Under the pieces are notes generated by a model. That model made no database searches and had not been told where the DNA came from. It saw nothing but the letters and a program-made list of their open reading frames with translations. A program made the translations under genes and the position numbers. A DNA stretch of 55,409 nt from Gemmatimonadota bacterium (GTDB taxonomy: Bacteria; Gemmatimonadota; Gemmatimonadetes; Longimicrobiales; Gaopeijiaceae). This document shows positions 34,397-43,254 of this stretch, piece after piece; positions within the stretch are counted from its first letter, which is position 1, and every line of letters starts with the position of its first letter. The stretch spans positions 1 through 55,409 of the forward strand of contig DQPL01000032.1 of NCBI GenBank assembly GCA_015664885.1, given 5' to 3'.

Positions 34397-35332
34397 ATGA
34401 CCGGTGATCGGTGGACTTTCCTCGTTCTTCGCGGCGAGGACAGTCCGGTCAAGCAGTACTCCTTCTCCTCTCGCCTCTTTCGGGTCGCGATCGGGGGGGG
34501 CGTTATCGTCGCCCTACTTCTCGTGGGGTCCGCGCTGACCGTCGGTATTGATGCGTATTCGCGCGTCCAGACCAGCCGCTTCGAGGAGCGTAACGAAGCG
34601 CTTCGAGTGGAGCTCCAGCAGTTCCAAGTCCGGATTGATCAGCTAGAGGGCACGCTCGACCAGGTCGCGGCGAACGACACCCGCTTTCGTGGTATCGCCG
34701 GACTCGAATCGATCGATCCCGAAGTCCTGCAGGCAGGTGTCGGCGGGCCGGGGCTCGGTTCCCCCGAGAGCTACGGGCTCTCGTCCATAGACCCCGACGC
34801 CGGGAGGACGGCGTTCGCGATCTCGTACGACCTCAACGCTCTCGAGCGTCGGGCGGACCTGCTCTCGGCCAGTCTCGCCGAAGCAACGGACTCGGTGCTC
34901 GCGCATCGCGACCTGCTCGAGTCGACGCCGTCCATCCTCCCCACCGCCGGGGCCTACAGCAGCTCGTTCTCCGAGTCGCGCATGCACCCCATCCACAACC
35001 GCCTACTTCCGCACCCGGGCATCGACATCTCGACTGTAAAAGGCACTTCGATTTTGGCGGCGGCCAAGGGTCGAGTGGTCCGTTCCGCCTGGATCGTAGG
35101 GTACGGGCTCACCATCGAGATCGATCACGGCTTCGGATTCACGACGCTCTATGGGCACGCCTCGAAGCTCATGGCGCGAAGAGGCCTGGAAGTGAAGCGT
35201 GGGGACGTGATCGCGCAGGTGGGAAGCACTGGAATCGCCACCTCCGCACACCTGCACTATGAGGTCCGCGTGAACGGCGTCGCACAGAACCCCAAGAACT
35301 TCATCCTGCCCGAGCCGGTACTACGCTACTGA
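34397..35332 (+). CDS. Membrane-anchored M23 (LytM) peptidase with coiled coil
   Basis: The 311-aa protein has a short cytoplasmic start, one transmembrane helix (about 32-53), a coiled coil (about 60-95) and a LytM domain at about 205-305. Zinc ligands are in place: the histidine and aspartate of LPHPGIDIS, and HLHYEV near the end, with SAHLH. Such proteins cut peptide crosslinks in peptidoglycan, or activate amidases when the site is degenerate; here it looks intact. AAGG lies six bases before the ATG. It is separated from metG by the terminator/promoter site and followed by its own terminator. Confidence 0.9.
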   Translation: MTGDRWTFLVLRGEDSPVKQYSFSSRLFRVAIGGGVIVALLLVGSALTVGIDAYSRVQTSRFEERNEALRVELQQFQVRIDQLEGTLDQVAANDTRFRGIAGLESIDPEVLQAGVGGPGLGSPESYGLSSIDPDAGRTAFAISYDLNALERRADLLSASLAEATDSVLAHRDLLESTPSILPTAGAYSSSFSESRMHPIHNRLLPHPGIDISTVKGTSILAAAKGRVVRSAWIVGYGLTIEIDHGFGFTTLYGHASKLMARRGLEVKRGDVIAQVGSTGIATSAHLHYEVRVNGVAQNPKNFILPEPVLRY

Positions 35333-35362
35333 GCCGCTCGACCGACCTGTGTATGAGTACCC

Positions 35363-35388
35363 AGGGCGCCCTCGGGCGCCCTTTCTGT
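35363..35388 (+). terminator. Factor-independent terminator after the M23 peptidase
   Basis: AGGGCGCCC and GGGCGCCCT form a 9-bp perfect stem with a TC loop, followed directly by TTCTGTT. It lies 30 bases after the stop. Confidence 0.85.
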
Positions 35389-35408
35389 TGCCACTAGAGG
35401 ATTGTTTC

Positions 35409-36614
35409 ATGCGGGTTGTTTCGGGTATCACCCTTGTGTTGCTGCCGCTAGCACCCCTCGCGATACACGCCCAAGCTAGTGACGCGGCCTTCGCGCCGGA
35501 CACGATCGTGCAGATGCCTGACGGGCCCCGCGTCACCCTGCTGCACGCCGACGGCGGGGGGGTCGCTGCACTCAGGCTGTCCGTGCCATTCATCGAGAGT
35601 GCCGCGGAGGCGGGCGCCGGCCGGATGCTGGCCGCGCTCGCGGAGCAACGCATGGCGGGGCCTGCCCGCCAGATAGGCGCCCGCGTCTCCGCGAGCCGGA
35701 CGCCATGGGGCTTGGCGTATTCCGTGGAAGGCGCCGATGTCGACCTCGAGTACCTGACGTACCTGCTCCGGCTCGCCACCGCAGAGCCAAGGCCAGAACG
35801 CGGCGTGGTGGACGCCATCCGGGCCGAGCTCAGGGTGGACTTGGAGCGCCAGGCTGAGTCCCCGGGCGATCGCTTGCTCTTCGACCTTCGCCGCGCAGCA
35901 GCGCCCGAGCTCACGCCATTGGCCGGATCGCCCGGTTCGCTCCGTCTACTCGACGAAGCGCGGCTACGAGCCGTGTGGCGGAGGAGCCACCAGAGCGCGT
36001 CGATGTCGCTCGTGGCAGTGACGGCTGCGAGTCCACCGGCGCTTCTTGCGATGCTCGAGGCGATCGGTCTACCTGCCGACCGAATGGCCGATTCGCTGGC
36101 AACGCCAGACCCTCAAGAGACCGGCGCTAGCCCGCTTCTTCTGCGCAGCTGGTACGGAGAGGCCCTGGTCGATCACGCTCTGGCGGACCCGCACGCGGCC
36201 GTCGCCGCATACCTCATCTCGCAGAACATCGCTCGCTCGGGTACAGGTGTGGAGGTCGGCGTCCGCCTCTGGCAACTCCGTGACCGAACCTTGATCGTGG
36301 TCGCGGGAGCGGCCCCGAGCCGCCGCACCGCCGCATCCATCAGAGAAGCAGTGCAAGCGGCGCTCGGCGACGCGGTGTCCTCCCTCGACCCATGCGTGAT
36401 CGAAGATGCGGTGGATCGTGTGGGCCGTGAGTACCGGACTCGCGCCCGCAGCCCTGGGGGGCTCGTCGAACAAGTTGGACGCATGGCCGATAGCACGGGC
36501 GGTGCGTCGGACGCCCTGCAATATCTCGCCGGCTTGGCTCGCGTGACAGCCGCGAGTCTCTCCGAGTATCTCGACGGCCTGGGCCCGCCCTTTGTGGTGG
36601 AGCTGCTTCCGTGA
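35409..36614 (+). CDS. Secreted M16-like protein without the HxxEH motif
   Basis: The 401-aa protein has a Sec signal (ending AIHAQ) and the alpha/beta repeat layout of M16 (pitrilysin/mitochondrial processing peptidase) halves: GGVAALRLSVPFIESAAEAGAG in the usual N-terminal strand and helix, then LTYLLRLATAEPR. The zinc-binding HxxEH helix is replaced by residues of MLAALAEQRM, so it cannot bind zinc in the normal way. M16 proteins often come as pairs in which one subunit is inactive; in this pair both lack the motif. Its stop overlaps the GTG of the next paralogue (GTGA). Confidence 0.75.
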   Translation: MRVVSGITLVLLPLAPLAIHAQASDAAFAPDTIVQMPDGPRVTLLHADGGGVAALRLSVPFIESAAEAGAGRMLAALAEQRMAGPARQIGARVSASRTPWGLAYSVEGADVDLEYLTYLLRLATAEPRPERGVVDAIRAELRVDLERQAESPGDRLLFDLRRAAAPELTPLAGSPGSLRLLDEARLRAVWRRSHQSASMSLVAVTAASPPALLAMLEAIGLPADRMADSLATPDPQETGASPLLLRSWYGEALVDHALADPHAAVAAYLISQNIARSGTGVEVGVRLWQLRDRTLIVVAGAAPSRRTAASIREAVQAALGDAVSSLDPCVIEDAVDRVGREYRTRARSPGGLVEQVGRMADSTGGASDALQYLAGLARVTAASLSEYLDGLGPPFVVELLP

Positions 36615-37822
36615 GGGCTCCTCCCCCCTCGGTCGCTGCCGGAGGGCTGCTCGCGGCGTTGATCTGCGGCTGCGTTTCGTCCCTCACCGGCCAGTCCACG
36701 CCCTACGCCGCAGTCAGCGTCGACAACGGAAGCCGAGCGACGCTCGTCGTCATCGGTGCCCGTCTGCCGGTCGGTTCGGTGCACGATGTGGTCGGGCTCG
36801 AGGGGACCGCGTGGCTGCTCGGCAAGACACTGGCCGCCCAGGCGAACGCCGCGCTGAGTGGGGATGCTGGCGTCACGGTCGATGTCGGCAGGTCGTCGAC
36901 TCTGTTCACCCTATCCGCGCTGCCCGACGCCTGGGGGGTCGCATGGGCGATGCTCGAGCGTACGCTCTTCGATGCGACTCTCGACTCCACCTCCTTCGAA
37001 CGCGAGCGGACCAGGCTCTCCGGTCAAGTACTCTTCCAGAGCGGCTCCCCTGCGTTGGACTCCGAAGGGCGAGTGGTGCAGCTCGTCTCGTCGCCGTCCA
37101 ACCCATGGGCGCGGAGCCCGCGCGGCACACGCGCATCTCTCGATGCGCTGACGATTCACGACGCGCAACTTCTCCGTCGCAGTAAGTACTCCGCCACGTC
37201 TTCAGTGGTCGCGGCAGTGGGCTTGGGCGACAATGAGGTCCTGCGCGAGCACCCAGCCCAGCTCGTGAACTCTCCGCCCCAGGGGCCGGCGTGGACGGTC
37301 GGCACGCGGCTCGACGTCACGCAAGAAGTCACCAGCAGTTGGATCTCGGTCGCGTACCCGCTACAGGGGCCACTGTCTCGCACCGCGATGGAGTTCGTGG
37401 CACACCTTATCCGCTGGCGCCTGAGTCCGCTGCCACCGGACCCGGACCGATATGAAGTCGCAGTGCGCTTGGTGGATGCCCCCCTCGGTGTCGTGATCGT
37501 GGTGGATGGAGCAGTCGCTCCCGAGGCGTCCAAGCGCTTCGAGCAAGAGGTCGTGCGGGTCGTGTCCGACTTGGCGCTGGACCCACCTGCAGGCGATGTC
37601 TTCACATGGGACCGACGGCGCTTTCGCACAGCCCGACTCCTCACCGAAGCGACTCCCGAGCTCGCGGTGGCCAGGATCACGTCGGATCTCCTGCGTGATG
37701 GCAAGAGACGGGACCTGGCTGAGGACATGTGGGAGATCACGCCCGCGGCGGTCGCGGGGGCGTTGCTCGCGCTCGGCCAGCCCCGAGTCTTCAGGCTTGG
37801 TCCGGACCTCAGGTCACGCTGA
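36611..37822 (+). CDS. Second secreted M16-like protein without the HxxEH motif
   Basis: The 403-aa protein starts with a signal or lipoprotein leader (LICGC, cysteine at 21 possible) followed by an M16-type fold: ATLVVIGARLPVGSVHDVVGLEGTA in the first strand and helix, ISVAYPLQGPLSRTAMEF in the second half and VEVxVRLVDAPLGVVIV-like core strands. The HxxEH position is occupied by WLLGKTLAAQ; no zinc site is visible. Together with the preceding gene it may form a catalytically silent heterodimer, possibly a periplasmic chaperone or sorting partner, but that is inference from other M16 pairs. Confidence 0.7.
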   Translation: MRAPPPSVAAGGLLAALICGCVSSLTGQSTPYAAVSVDNGSRATLVVIGARLPVGSVHDVVGLEGTAWLLGKTLAAQANAALSGDAGVTVDVGRSSTLFTLSALPDAWGVAWAMLERTLFDATLDSTSFERERTRLSGQVLFQSGSPALDSEGRVVQLVSSPSNPWARSPRGTRASLDALTIHDAQLLRRSKYSATSSVVAAVGLGDNEVLREHPAQLVNSPPQGPAWTVGTRLDVTQEVTSSWISVAYPLQGPLSRTAMEFVAHLIRWRLSPLPPDPDRYEVAVRLVDAPLGVVIVVDGAVAPEASKRFEQEVVRVVSDLALDPPAGDVFTWDRRRFRTARLLTEATPELAVARITSDLLRDGKRRDLAEDMWEITPAAVAGALLALGQPRVFRLGPDLRSR

Positions 37823-37860
37823 GGGCAGCCGAGTGCCGCGCAATGCGGAGGAGGGCCTGG

Positions 37861-37883
37861 AAGCTTCTTGCTCGTCGAAGCTT
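37861..37883. terminator. Hairpin without a clear T-run, after the M16 pair
   Basis: AAGCTTC and GAAGCTT form a 7-bp stem around a 9-base loop in the 132-base gap. There is no T-run directly after it (GATGCATGTTTT follows), so it may be a weak terminator or an mRNA end structure. Confidence 0.35.
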
Positions 37884-37954
37884 GATGCATGTTTTCCCGC
37901 ACGGTACCTTCGGGCGCTTGTTCCCTGAGTAAACTAGACGGACGGAGTTTTTTT

Positions 37955-38737
37955 ATGAGGCGCAGCGCGCTCCCGTTTGCCATGAGCCTTCTCGTCGCCG
38001 CCGCAGCGTGCGGTCCGCAGCAGGTAGTGGTGACGATAGAGATCGACGTCGATGACCCCGATGGCGACGGCACCATCACGCGGGCCCTCTCCGACATCGA
38101 GGTTCGGCTTATTCCGTTTGATCGCGACGCGGTCTTCGACTCGATGACCACCGCGTTCGGTACGCCGGAGCCTGCGATCCCCGCAGCCCTGGTCGAGGCC
38201 CGAAATGAGGTTCGCGTGGCGCAGGAGGAGTGGCAGCAGTCGCAGACTCGTTGGAATGCCATCCGGGACACGCTCCAGAAACTGAACACTGCCCTCGAGC
38301 AGTACAGCCGAGGAGAGTCTCGCTACACCGCTCTTTTCCGCGAGTGGACTGATTTCGACGGGGAACTAAGCGGTGTTGATCGGCAGATGACCCGCTCGTT
38401 CGATCGCTTTACGGAACTGCAACAGGGCACCATCCGCGCTTCGGACTCCGTTCGCATCCTCCAGGAGAACTGGGGAGACGAAGCCTTCGTCGGCCTGGGT
38501 GAGGTCTTCGACGCCTTGAGCGAGGCATCCGGCCTCGGCGAAGCGACCGACACCACCGACGCCAATGGCGTCGCGCGCAGAAACCTCCAAGTGAAGCCCG
38601 GCGTGTACTGGGTGCACGCGCGCTATGAGCTCGCATACGTGGAGCTGTACTGGAACGTCATGGTCACCGTCGTGAAGGGCGAGCCTCATCAGGTGCGGCT
38701 GACTCGGGAGAATGCCGAAGAGCGTATCAAGCTCTAG
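37955..38737 (+). CDS. Lipoprotein with a central coiled coil
   Basis: The 260-aa lipoprotein (leader MRRSALPFAM, acylated cysteine C19 in AAACG) has a beta-strand start (VVVTIEIDVDDPDGDGT), a helical segment rich in Q, R, E and W (about 80-165, with VRVAQEEWQQSQTRW) and a C-terminal beta domain (GVARRNLQVKPGVYWVHARYELAYVELYW). The pattern suggests a structural role in the periplasm or at the outer membrane. No family recognised. GGAG lies seven bases before the ATG. It is separated from the M16 pair by 132 bases and may be its own unit. Confidence 0.75.
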   Translation: MRRSALPFAMSLLVAAAACGPQQVVVTIEIDVDDPDGDGTITRALSDIEVRLIPFDRDAVFDSMTTAFGTPEPAIPAALVEARNEVRVAQEEWQQSQTRWNAIRDTLQKLNTALEQYSRGESRYTALFREWTDFDGELSGVDRQMTRSFDRFTELQQGTIRASDSVRILQENWGDEAFVGLGEVFDALSEASGLGEATDTTDANGVARRNLQVKPGVYWVHARYELAYVELYWNVMVTVVKGEPHQVRLTRENAEERIKL

Positions 38738-38785
38738 ACGCTTTCTAGTTAGCCTTCTAGGAGGCTCCCTAGCAGCGAGAAGTCC

Positions 38786-40966
38786 TTGAGCGTAGCGACA
38801 AAGACCAGCGTCTCACCGACGTTCGAGATCGACTCCGACGGCATTGGGTGGATCACGTTCGACGATCCCGAACGCAGCCTGAACGTTCTCGCCGAACCCG
38901 TCATGCGGCGCTTCGCAGAAATGCTCGACGATGCCCGTGCGGCCGGTCGAGAGGGCCAGGTAAAAGTGGTCGTGATCCGCAGTGGCAAGCCTGGTTCGTT
39001 CATCGTCGGGGCCGACGTAGATGAGATCGCCGCCATCGAGGATCCCTCGGAGGCCGAGCAAAAGATCCGGCTTGGTCAGGCGATCCTCAACGACGTGGAG
39101 ACGCTGCCGGTGCCAACCGTCGCCGCCATCCATGGGACTTGCTTGGGCGGCGGCGTAGAGGTCGCGCTCGCGTGCACGCATCGCCTGCTGTCCGATGCCA
39201 AGAAGACGAAGATCGGGCTGCCCGAGGTCATGCTAGGCATTCTGCCCACATGGGGTGGCACGACCCGCCTGCCCCGGCTCGTCGGCCTGCAAGCCGCGCT
39301 CGACCTACTGCTCACCGGAAAGCAGATCGACGCGCGTAAGGCGCAGCGTATCGGCTTCGCCGCAGAGGTCTATCCCGAGCACATCTTCCAAGAGATGGTT
39401 AGGGACTTCGCGCAGAACGCTCCTGAGCGGCCACGTGCCGGTTCGCAGCGCAAGGCCAATCTGGTCACGCGCTTGCTCGACGGCACGGCGCTCGGCCGCA
39501 AGCTGGTTCTAAGGACTGCTCGCAAGAGAGTCCTGTCGAGCACTGGCGGGCACTATCCGGCGCCGCTACGCATCTTGGACATCCTCGACAAACACCAAAC
39601 TGGACCGCTGGAGCAGAGCCTGACCGCAGAAGCGAGTCTTGCCGCGGAATTGGTCGTATCCGCCGTCAGCAAGAACCTGGTCCACGTCTTCCACATGCGC
39701 GAAGCCGCACGGCGAGGGACCAGCGCCACGAGCGGCGATTCCACGCCCAGAACGGTGACTAACCTCGGCGTTCTCGGGGCCGGCATCATGGGCGGCGGCA
39801 TCGCACAATTGGCTGCATACAACGACGTCCGCGTGTACATGAAGGATATCCGCCACGACGCGGTCACGGGTGGCCTCCAGCACGCCCGCCAGCTCTTCGA
39901 CAAGGCGGTCAAGCGTCGCAAGCTCTCGACACGGGAGGCGCGTCAGTGCATGGAGATCGTCACGGGCGGACTCGAATACCACGGCCTCTCCGCGGCGGAG
40001 CTCGTCGTGGAGGCCGTGGTCGAGCGCATGGACGTGAAGCGCGCGGTGCTTCGGGAGACCGAACAGAATGTGGACGCTGCGTGCGTGCTTGCGACGAACA
40101 CTTCGTCGCTCTCCGTGGATGAGATGGCTGATGCGCTCGAGCGTCCCGAGCGGTTCTGCGGTATGCACTTCTTCAATCCGGTGCATCGCATGCCGCTCGT
40201 GGAGGTCATCCGAGGATCCGCGACGGACGCGGTGTCGATTGCTACCGTGTACGCCTTCGCGCTGAAGCTGGGCAAGATCCCGGTGGTCGTTGGTGACGGG
40301 CCAGGCTTCCTCGTGAACCGAATTCTGGGCCCCTACCTGAACGAGGCCGGCTTCCTTCTGGGAGACGGTGCAAGCGTTGGACAGATCGACGCCCAGGCGA
40401 AGCAGTTCGGCATGCCGATGGGCCCGCTGCGGCTCATCGACGAAGTGGGCATCGACGTCTCAGCGCACGCGGGCGCCGCCCTGCGCGAGGGTCTCGGAGA
40501 TCGACTGACTCCTTCCCCCGCGCTGGTAGCGCTCGGAGAGACCGAGCGCCTCGGCAGGAAAGGCGGCCGTGGCTTCTATCTCTACGACCAAAAGGGGCGC
40601 GAGCGGGAGATCGACGAATCTGTGTACGCCGACTTGGGAGCATCCGTGCCTAAGGAGCGACGCAAATTTCGCGATCGGGACATTCGCGCTCGGCTCGTTG
40701 TACAGATGATCAATGAAGCCGCGCGAGCGCTAGACCAGGGCATCGTACGCACCGCGGCGGAGGTCGACCTCGCGATGATCATGGGCACGGGCTTTCCACC
40801 GTTCCGCGGCGGACTACTGCGCTTCGCCGATTCAATGCACCCGAAAGGAGTGCTCGACCGAACCCGCGAGCTCGAAACGAAGCATGGAGCGCGGTTCGAG
40901 GCGGCAGACCTTCTGGTCGAACTGGCGACGAGTGATCGCACGTTCTACGAGGCCTTCGGCACTTGA
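38786..40966 (+). CDS. fadJ: Multifunctional enoyl-CoA hydratase/3-hydroxyacyl-CoA dehydrogenase
   Basis: The 726-aa protein fuses a crotonase domain (about 1-190; PGSFIVGADVDEI and GTCLGGGVEVALAC oxyanion motifs, then GLPEVMLGILPTWGGTTRL) to a 3-hydroxyacyl-CoA dehydrogenase (NAD motif VLGAGIMGGGIAQ from about residue 326; NTSSLSVDEMA and FFNPVHRMPLVEVI). It carries out two steps of fatty-acid beta-oxidation, with a separate thiolase. Size and layout match FadJ/FadB. TTG start with GAGAAG upstream. It heads a tightly packed operon. Confidence 0.93.
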   Translation: MSVATKTSVSPTFEIDSDGIGWITFDDPERSLNVLAEPVMRRFAEMLDDARAAGREGQVKVVVIRSGKPGSFIVGADVDEIAAIEDPSEAEQKIRLGQAILNDVETLPVPTVAAIHGTCLGGGVEVALACTHRLLSDAKKTKIGLPEVMLGILPTWGGTTRLPRLVGLQAALDLLLTGKQIDARKAQRIGFAAEVYPEHIFQEMVRDFAQNAPERPRAGSQRKANLVTRLLDGTALGRKLVLRTARKRVLSSTGGHYPAPLRILDILDKHQTGPLEQSLTAEASLAAELVVSAVSKNLVHVFHMREAARRGTSATSGDSTPRTVTNLGVLGAGIMGGGIAQLAAYNDVRVYMKDIRHDAVTGGLQHARQLFDKAVKRRKLSTREARQCMEIVTGGLEYHGLSAAELVVEAVVERMDVKRAVLRETEQNVDAACVLATNTSSLSVDEMADALERPERFCGMHFFNPVHRMPLVEVIRGSATDAVSIATVYAFALKLGKIPVVVGDGPGFLVNRILGPYLNEAGFLLGDGASVGQIDAQAKQFGMPMGPLRLIDEVGIDVSAHAGAALREGLGDRLTPSPALVALGETERLGRKGGRGFYLYDQKGREREIDESVYADLGASVPKERRKFRDRDIRARLVVQMINEAARALDQGIVRTAAEVDLAMIMGTGFPPFRGGLLRFADSMHPKGVLDRTRELETKHGARFEAADLLVELATSDRTFYEAFGT

Positions 40967-41556
40967 TTGCGGGCGTCGTACCCTGCGCGGGCTCATCCTC
41001 TCGCATGGGCAAAGCAAAGGCACTGCTCAGCATCGGAGATTCTACCTTCGTTCAAGCCGTAGTCGATGCCTTGAGCGACGGCGGGTGCGAGCCCGTGCTC
41101 GCCATAGTGCCGGATGACCGGGTCGTTGCGGAAGCCGCTCGTGTCACGGGGGCGCGCGTGCTCACGAACGCCGATCCTGGTGAGGGGCCTATCACGTCGA
41201 TGCGGCTCGCGTTGAGGGAACTGGGGGACTCGGTCGAGGGTGTGATCTACATGGCGGTCGACCATCCATGCGTGCGGGCTGAGACCATTGCGACGATAGT
41301 GGACGTTGCGCGCTCGACGGACGCGCCGCTGGTGATTCCCACGTACGAGGGCGAACGCGGCCACCCGAGCTTTTTCCAGCAGAGTCTGTTCCTCGAGCTC
41401 ATGGATCCCACGTTGGGCGGCGGAGCACGCACGGTCGTGCATAGACACTTGGCCCTCGCCGAGCTCGTCGCGGTACCTGACCCGGGAATCCGACTGGATA
41501 TCGATACCCCGGCAGAATACGAAGCCATGCTCGCCGCCGGAATCGACGCGCCATGA
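40963..41556 (+). CDS. MobA-like nucleotidyltransferase (MocA/CTP:molybdopterin type)
   Basis: The 197-aa protein has the NTP-transferase signature CAGSSSRMGKAK (residues 8-19), then NADPGEGPITSMRLAL, MAVDHPCV (metal-binding aspartate) and the C-terminal DIDTPAEYE. The position beside XdhC and CoxI suggests the molybdopterin cytidylyltransferase branch (MocA), which makes the MCD cofactor for xanthine dehydrogenase and related enzymes. The TTG overlaps the fadJ stop as TTGA. Confidence 0.82.
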   Translation: MIAGVVPCAGSSSRMGKAKALLSIGDSTFVQAVVDALSDGGCEPVLAIVPDDRVVAEAARVTGARVLTNADPGEGPITSMRLALRELGDSVEGVIYMAVDHPCVRAETIATIVDVARSTDAPLVIPTYEGERGHPSFFQQSLFLELMDPTLGGGARTVVHRHLALAELVAVPDPGIRLDIDTPAEYEAMLAAGIDAP

Positions 41557-42392
41557 CATTGCACGCTGCGGACGCCGCCACGCTCTTGGTCGACACAGCC
41601 GAGGATGGCGGCAGCGCAGTGGTCGCGATCGTTGTCGGTGGGACATCGAACGCGCGAGACGCGGCCCGCATCGCATGGATCGTGGGCGCCGGCGCGGAGA
41701 CCACGGTACATGGATCGCTAGGTGCCGCCCCACTCGATGACGCGGCGATCGCTCTGATGAAGGAGGTCCTGGCTGACCCGAGGGGCTCCGATGGGCTACA
41801 CGAACTCGACATCGACGACATCGTGCTCGAGCTCTATCTCGAAGTGCGCAGGCCCGTCCAGGAGCTGATCATTGTTGGAGCCGGGCACGTCGCTCAGCCA
41901 CTGGCCCACATGGGCTCGTTGCTAGGCTTCCGAGTCTACGTGCTCGACGACCGCCCGGACTTCGCGACCCGCGAGCGCTTTCCGGACGCCGAGCACGTGT
42001 TCCAAGCCGACTTCGATGATCCGTTCAGGGACGTCGAGCTTCACGAGCGCTCGCACGTACTGCTGGTCACGCGCGGCCACAAGTACGACTATGCGTGCCT
42101 CGTGCGAGCGTTGCGTGTGGATTCGCCTCCCGCATACATCGGCATGATTGGGAGCCGGCGCCGTGTTCGCGCGACGTACGTGCAACTGCTCGAGGAAGGG
42201 TTTGATCGAGCACAATTGGATCGAATCCATGCGCCCGTCGGTCTCGATGTCGGCGCGGAGACGCCCGAAGAGATCGCGGTCTCGGTTGCGGCTGAACTGG
42301 TGAAGGTACGGAGGGGAGGCACGGGAGCCTCGCTCAAAGAGGTGGAACGTGTAGCGGAGCGCTTCTTCCCCGATGGAGACGAAGAGAGATGA
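41553..42392 (+). CDS. xdhC: XdhC-like molybdoenzyme maturation factor
   Basis: The 279-aa protein has a degenerate N-terminal half (about 1-95) and a well-kept C-terminal Rossmann fold of XdhC: ELIIVGAGHVAQPLA, VYVLDDRPDFATRERFP, HVLLVTRGHKYDYACL, YIGMIGSRRRV and HAPVGLDVGAETPEEIAVSV. XdhC binds the molybdenum cofactor, protects it during sulfuration and inserts it into the apoenzyme. The ATG overlaps the previous stop by ATGA. The usual N-terminal CoxI domain is poorly recognisable here and instead occurs as a separate gene directly after. Confidence 0.87.
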   Translation: MTLHAADAATLLVDTAEDGGSAVVAIVVGGTSNARDAARIAWIVGAGAETTVHGSLGAAPLDDAAIALMKEVLADPRGSDGLHELDIDDIVLELYLEVRRPVQELIIVGAGHVAQPLAHMGSLLGFRVYVLDDRPDFATRERFPDAEHVFQADFDDPFRDVELHERSHVLLVTRGHKYDYACLVRALRVDSPPAYIGMIGSRRRVRATYVQLLEEGFDRAQLDRIHAPVGLDVGAETPEEIAVSVAAELVKVRRGGTGASLKEVERVAERFFPDGDEER

Positions 42393-42730
42393 CGCACGAC
42401 GACGACAAGTCCCTGACCGAAGCCCTGCAAGCGGCCCGCGAGGCAGGCCGATGCTGCGCGCTCGCTACCATCGTGGGCACAAAGGGCTCCACACCTCGCA
42501 AGGTGGGCGCTCGCATGATCGTGGACCCCGAGGTCGGCTTGGTCGGGACCGTCGGTGGTGGCTGCGGCGAAGCCGAAGTCATCGAGGCCGCGAAGGAGGT
42601 CCTGAAGACGGGTGTGCCTCGGCGCGTCAGGGTCGACCTCACGGACGACTTCGTGTCATGGAGCCCCGCGGTGTGCGGCGGCATCATGGACATCTTTCTC
42701 GAGGCGGTGGACGGCCACTCCCCAGGGTGA
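42389..42730 (+). CDS. Stand-alone XdhC/CoxI N-terminal domain protein
   Basis: The 113-aa protein is a CoxI domain: ALATIVGTKGSTPRKVGARMIV, GLVGTVGGGCGEAEVIEAA and SWSPAVCGGIMDIFLE, the last with the conserved CGG. In many bacteria this domain is the first half of XdhC; here it is coded apart from and after the Rossmann half. The pair probably work together in cofactor transfer. ATGA overlap with xdhC, GTGA overlap with the DUF402 gene. Confidence 0.87.
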   Translation: MTHDDDKSLTEALQAAREAGRCCALATIVGTKGSTPRKVGARMIVDPEVGLVGTVGGGCGEAEVIEAAKEVLKTGVPRRVRVDLTDDFVSWSPAVCGGIMDIFLEAVDGHSPG

Positions 42731-43254
42731 CCGAGCGTCCCCGCGTCCGTATTCACTACCGGCGCCCACCCGATCGAGAGCAAATCTTCGATCAGATCGT
42801 GGTGCTGGAGCGCGACGACGTCATCGTGACGCTTTCGGAAACGATGGAGTTCGATCCGCCCATGCGCATCGAGAGTGACATCGTGCTCGAGACCGGCTCC
42901 TCGGTGGTTTGGTTCACATACCCCGGCGCGTGGCACGACGTCGGCCGCTTCCATCTCGCGGACGGCACATTCACCGGCTTCTACGCCAACGTGCTCACAC
43001 CGCCCGAGATCGACGGGCGAGTCTGGCATACTACGGACCTGTACCTCGATGTCTGGGTCTCGGCGGACGGCACGGCCCGGCTTCTCGACGAGGACGAATT
43101 CGAGGAAGCCGTCGCTCGCGGTCTGCTGGACGAAGACACAGCGCGTCGGGCGCGCGAGGAGGCGGACCGGCTACTGGCTGAGGCTCGAGACGGCTCGTGG
43201 CCGCCCGTCGCGGTACGGGAGTGGACGCTGGAGCGTGCGAGTGCTGGCGCCTAG
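42727..43254 (+). CDS. DUF402 family protein (NtdP/FomD-like fold)
   Basis: The 175-aa protein has the DUF402 core: SSVVWFTYPGAWHDVGRFHLADGTF, GFYANVLTPPEI, DLYLDVWVS (metal-binding acidic residues), then RLLDEDEFEEAVARG and a C-terminal helix. Characterised members hydrolyse nucleotides or CMP-linked phosphonates with divalent metal, so a nucleotide phosphatase or hydrolase role is possible. The GTG overlaps the CoxI stop. It is the last gene of the five-gene operon and converges with the 67-aa gene, overlapping four bases. Confidence 0.82.
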   Translation: MTERPRVRIHYRRPPDREQIFDQIVVLERDDVIVTLSETMEFDPPMRIESDIVLETGSSVVWFTYPGAWHDVGRFHLADGTFTGFYANVLTPPEIDGRVWHTTDLYLDVWVSADGTARLLDEDEFEEAVARGLLDEDTARRAREEADRLLAEARDGSWPPVAVREWTLERASAGA

